This document shows positions 13,755-14,487 of a stretch of DNA of 14,487 bases, piece after piece; position 1 is the first letter of the stretch, and every line of letters starts with the position of its first letter. The position numbers and the translations under genes were made by a program. This DNA is from an uncultured beta proteobacterium (GTDB lineage Bacteria; Pseudomonadota; Gammaproteobacteria; Burkholderiales; Burkholderiaceae_C): positions 1-14,487 of the forward strand of contig CAIOLZ010000110.1 in the NCBI GenBank assembly GCA_903859265.1, read 5' to 3'. Below the pieces are notes generated by a model. It did not search any database and was not told where the DNA came from. It saw nothing but the letters and a program-made list of their open reading frames with translations.

Positions 13755-13801
13755 AATGGTTGAAGCATCGGGTTGTCCCTTATGAAGTCTCAGGGTGGTT
13801 T

Positions 13802-14487
13802 ATGGCGCTGATCGCGGTCGCGCAGTCCATGCAATTTTCTCAACCACTGCCCTTGCAAAGCGGGGCAGTGTTGCGTGACTATGCGCTGGCCTATGAGACC
13901 TATGGCACGCTCAACGCGGACAAGTCCAACGCCGTGCTGGTCTGCCATGCACTCAACGCGTCGCACCATGTGGCCGGGGTTTATGCGGGGCGTCCGAAGT
14001 CCGAGGGTTGGTGGGACAACATGATCGGCCCTGGCAAGGCACTGGACACCGACCGATTTTTCGTGATTGGCGTGAACAATCTGGGTTCCTGTTTCGGCTC
14101 CACCGGACCGATGCACACCAATCCTGCAACGGGCAGGGTGTACGGCGCTGATTTCCCGGTCGTCACCGTGGAAGACTGGGTGAACGCACAGGCGCGCTTG
14201 CTCGATGCCCTGGGTATTCAGGTCCTGGCTGCGGTCATGGGCGGCTCACTCGGCGGCATGCAGGCTTTGAGCTGGGCTTTGCAGTATCCCGAACGCATGC
14301 TGCACGCAGTAGTGATTGCCAGTGCCCCCAACCTGACGGCAGAAAACATTGCGTTCAATGAAGTGGCGCGCCGCGCCATCGTGACCGACCCGGATTTTTT
14401 CGGCGGCAATTTTTACGAGCATGGTGTGGTGCCCAAACGCGGTCTGCGCATCGCCCGCATGATTGGACACATCACCTATCTCAGCGA
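13802..14487 (+). CDS. metX: Homoserine O-acyltransferase MetX, N-terminal part
   Basis: Cytoplasmic alpha/beta-hydrolase enzyme that activates homoserine by acylation in methionine synthesis. The window holds 228 codons plus two bases of about 380, so the catalytic Asp and His lie outside. Clear signatures are LAYETYGTLNADKSNAVLVC (29-48), HALNASHHVAG (49-59), WWDNMIGPGKALDTDRFFVI (70-89), NNLGSCFGSTGP (92-103) and MGGSLGGMQALSW (146-158) with nucleophile Ser149, then ASAPNLTAENIAFNEVARRA (173-192). Members of this betaproteobacterial group may use succinyl-CoA rather than acetyl-CoA; I cannot decide from this part. The start at 13802 has AGGG (13792-13795) six bases upstream. metW commonly follows in this group but is outside the window. 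Expression is governed by the SAM-II riboswitch and terminator just upstream. Confidence 0.95.
   Translation, partial: MALIAVAQSMQFSQPLPLQSGAVLRDYALAYETYGTLNADKSNAVLVCHALNASHHVAGVYAGRPKSEGWWDNMIGPGKALDTDRFFVIGVNNLGSCFGSTGPMHTNPATGRVYGADFPVVTVEDWVNAQARLLDALGIQVLAAVMGGSLGGMQALSWALQYPERMLHAVVIASAPNLTAENIAFNEVARRAIVTDPDFFGGNFYEHGVVPKRGLRIARMIGHITYLS

Noticed and set aside
13782..13811. Nine-codon upstream frame overlapping the metX start
   Set aside because: It has no Shine-Dalgarno sequence, and the riboswitch plus terminator already explain regulation. Probably chance.

Overview
The window is GC-rich, densely packed bacterial chromosome. Gene content and protein wording point to a Gram-negative betaproteobacterium of the order Burkholderiales, most likely family Comamonadaceae. 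The LPS genes kdsD-kdsC-lptC, a metX behind a SAM-II-type riboswitch, and the ECF sigma/zf-HC2/DUF2282/DUF692/DUF2063/DoxX locus all fit that group. I see no mobile element, tRNA, rRNA or CRISPR array.

Left part, minus strand (1-3610): a CPA2 cation/proton antiporter, a cytosine-deaminase-type amidohydrolase and the start of apt (adenine phosphoribosyltransferase, cut by the window edge). The last two form a small nucleobase-salvage pair. Diverging from the antiporter is a plus-strand LPS set (3664-6670): kdsD (arabinose-5-phosphate isomerase), kdsC (KDO-8-P phosphatase), lptC (LPS export) and an SDR oxidoreductase where lptA is often found. It ends in a strong hairpin terminator shared with a convergent gene. 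That gene (6711-7139, minus) encodes a single-RRM, glycine-rich RNA-binding protein. Its long leader can fold to cover the ribosome binding site.

Centre (7329-13627): the most notable region. A minus-strand ECF sigma factor and a 65-residue zinc-finger anti-sigma factor diverge from a plus-strand bufferin-type operon. The operon holds a secreted Cys-rich precursor peptide (DUF2282, BufA), a multinuclear iron-dependent oxidase (DUF692, BufB), its DUF2063 partner (BufC) and a DoxX membrane protein. In studied relatives such clusters make Cys-modified, copper-binding peptides that protect against metal stress. The same strand continues with almost no gaps into a membrane-bound HAMP-GGDEF(degenerate)-EAL protein and a methyltransferase with paired N-terminal Cys motifs. 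A c-di-GMP phosphodiesterase and a methyltransferase may therefore be co-expressed with the peptide system.

Right end (13643-14487): a SAM-II-type riboswitch, then an intrinsic terminator, then metX (homoserine O-acyltransferase, truncated by the window). This is a methionine-biosynthesis gene switched off by S-adenosylmethionine, apparently by transcription attenuation.
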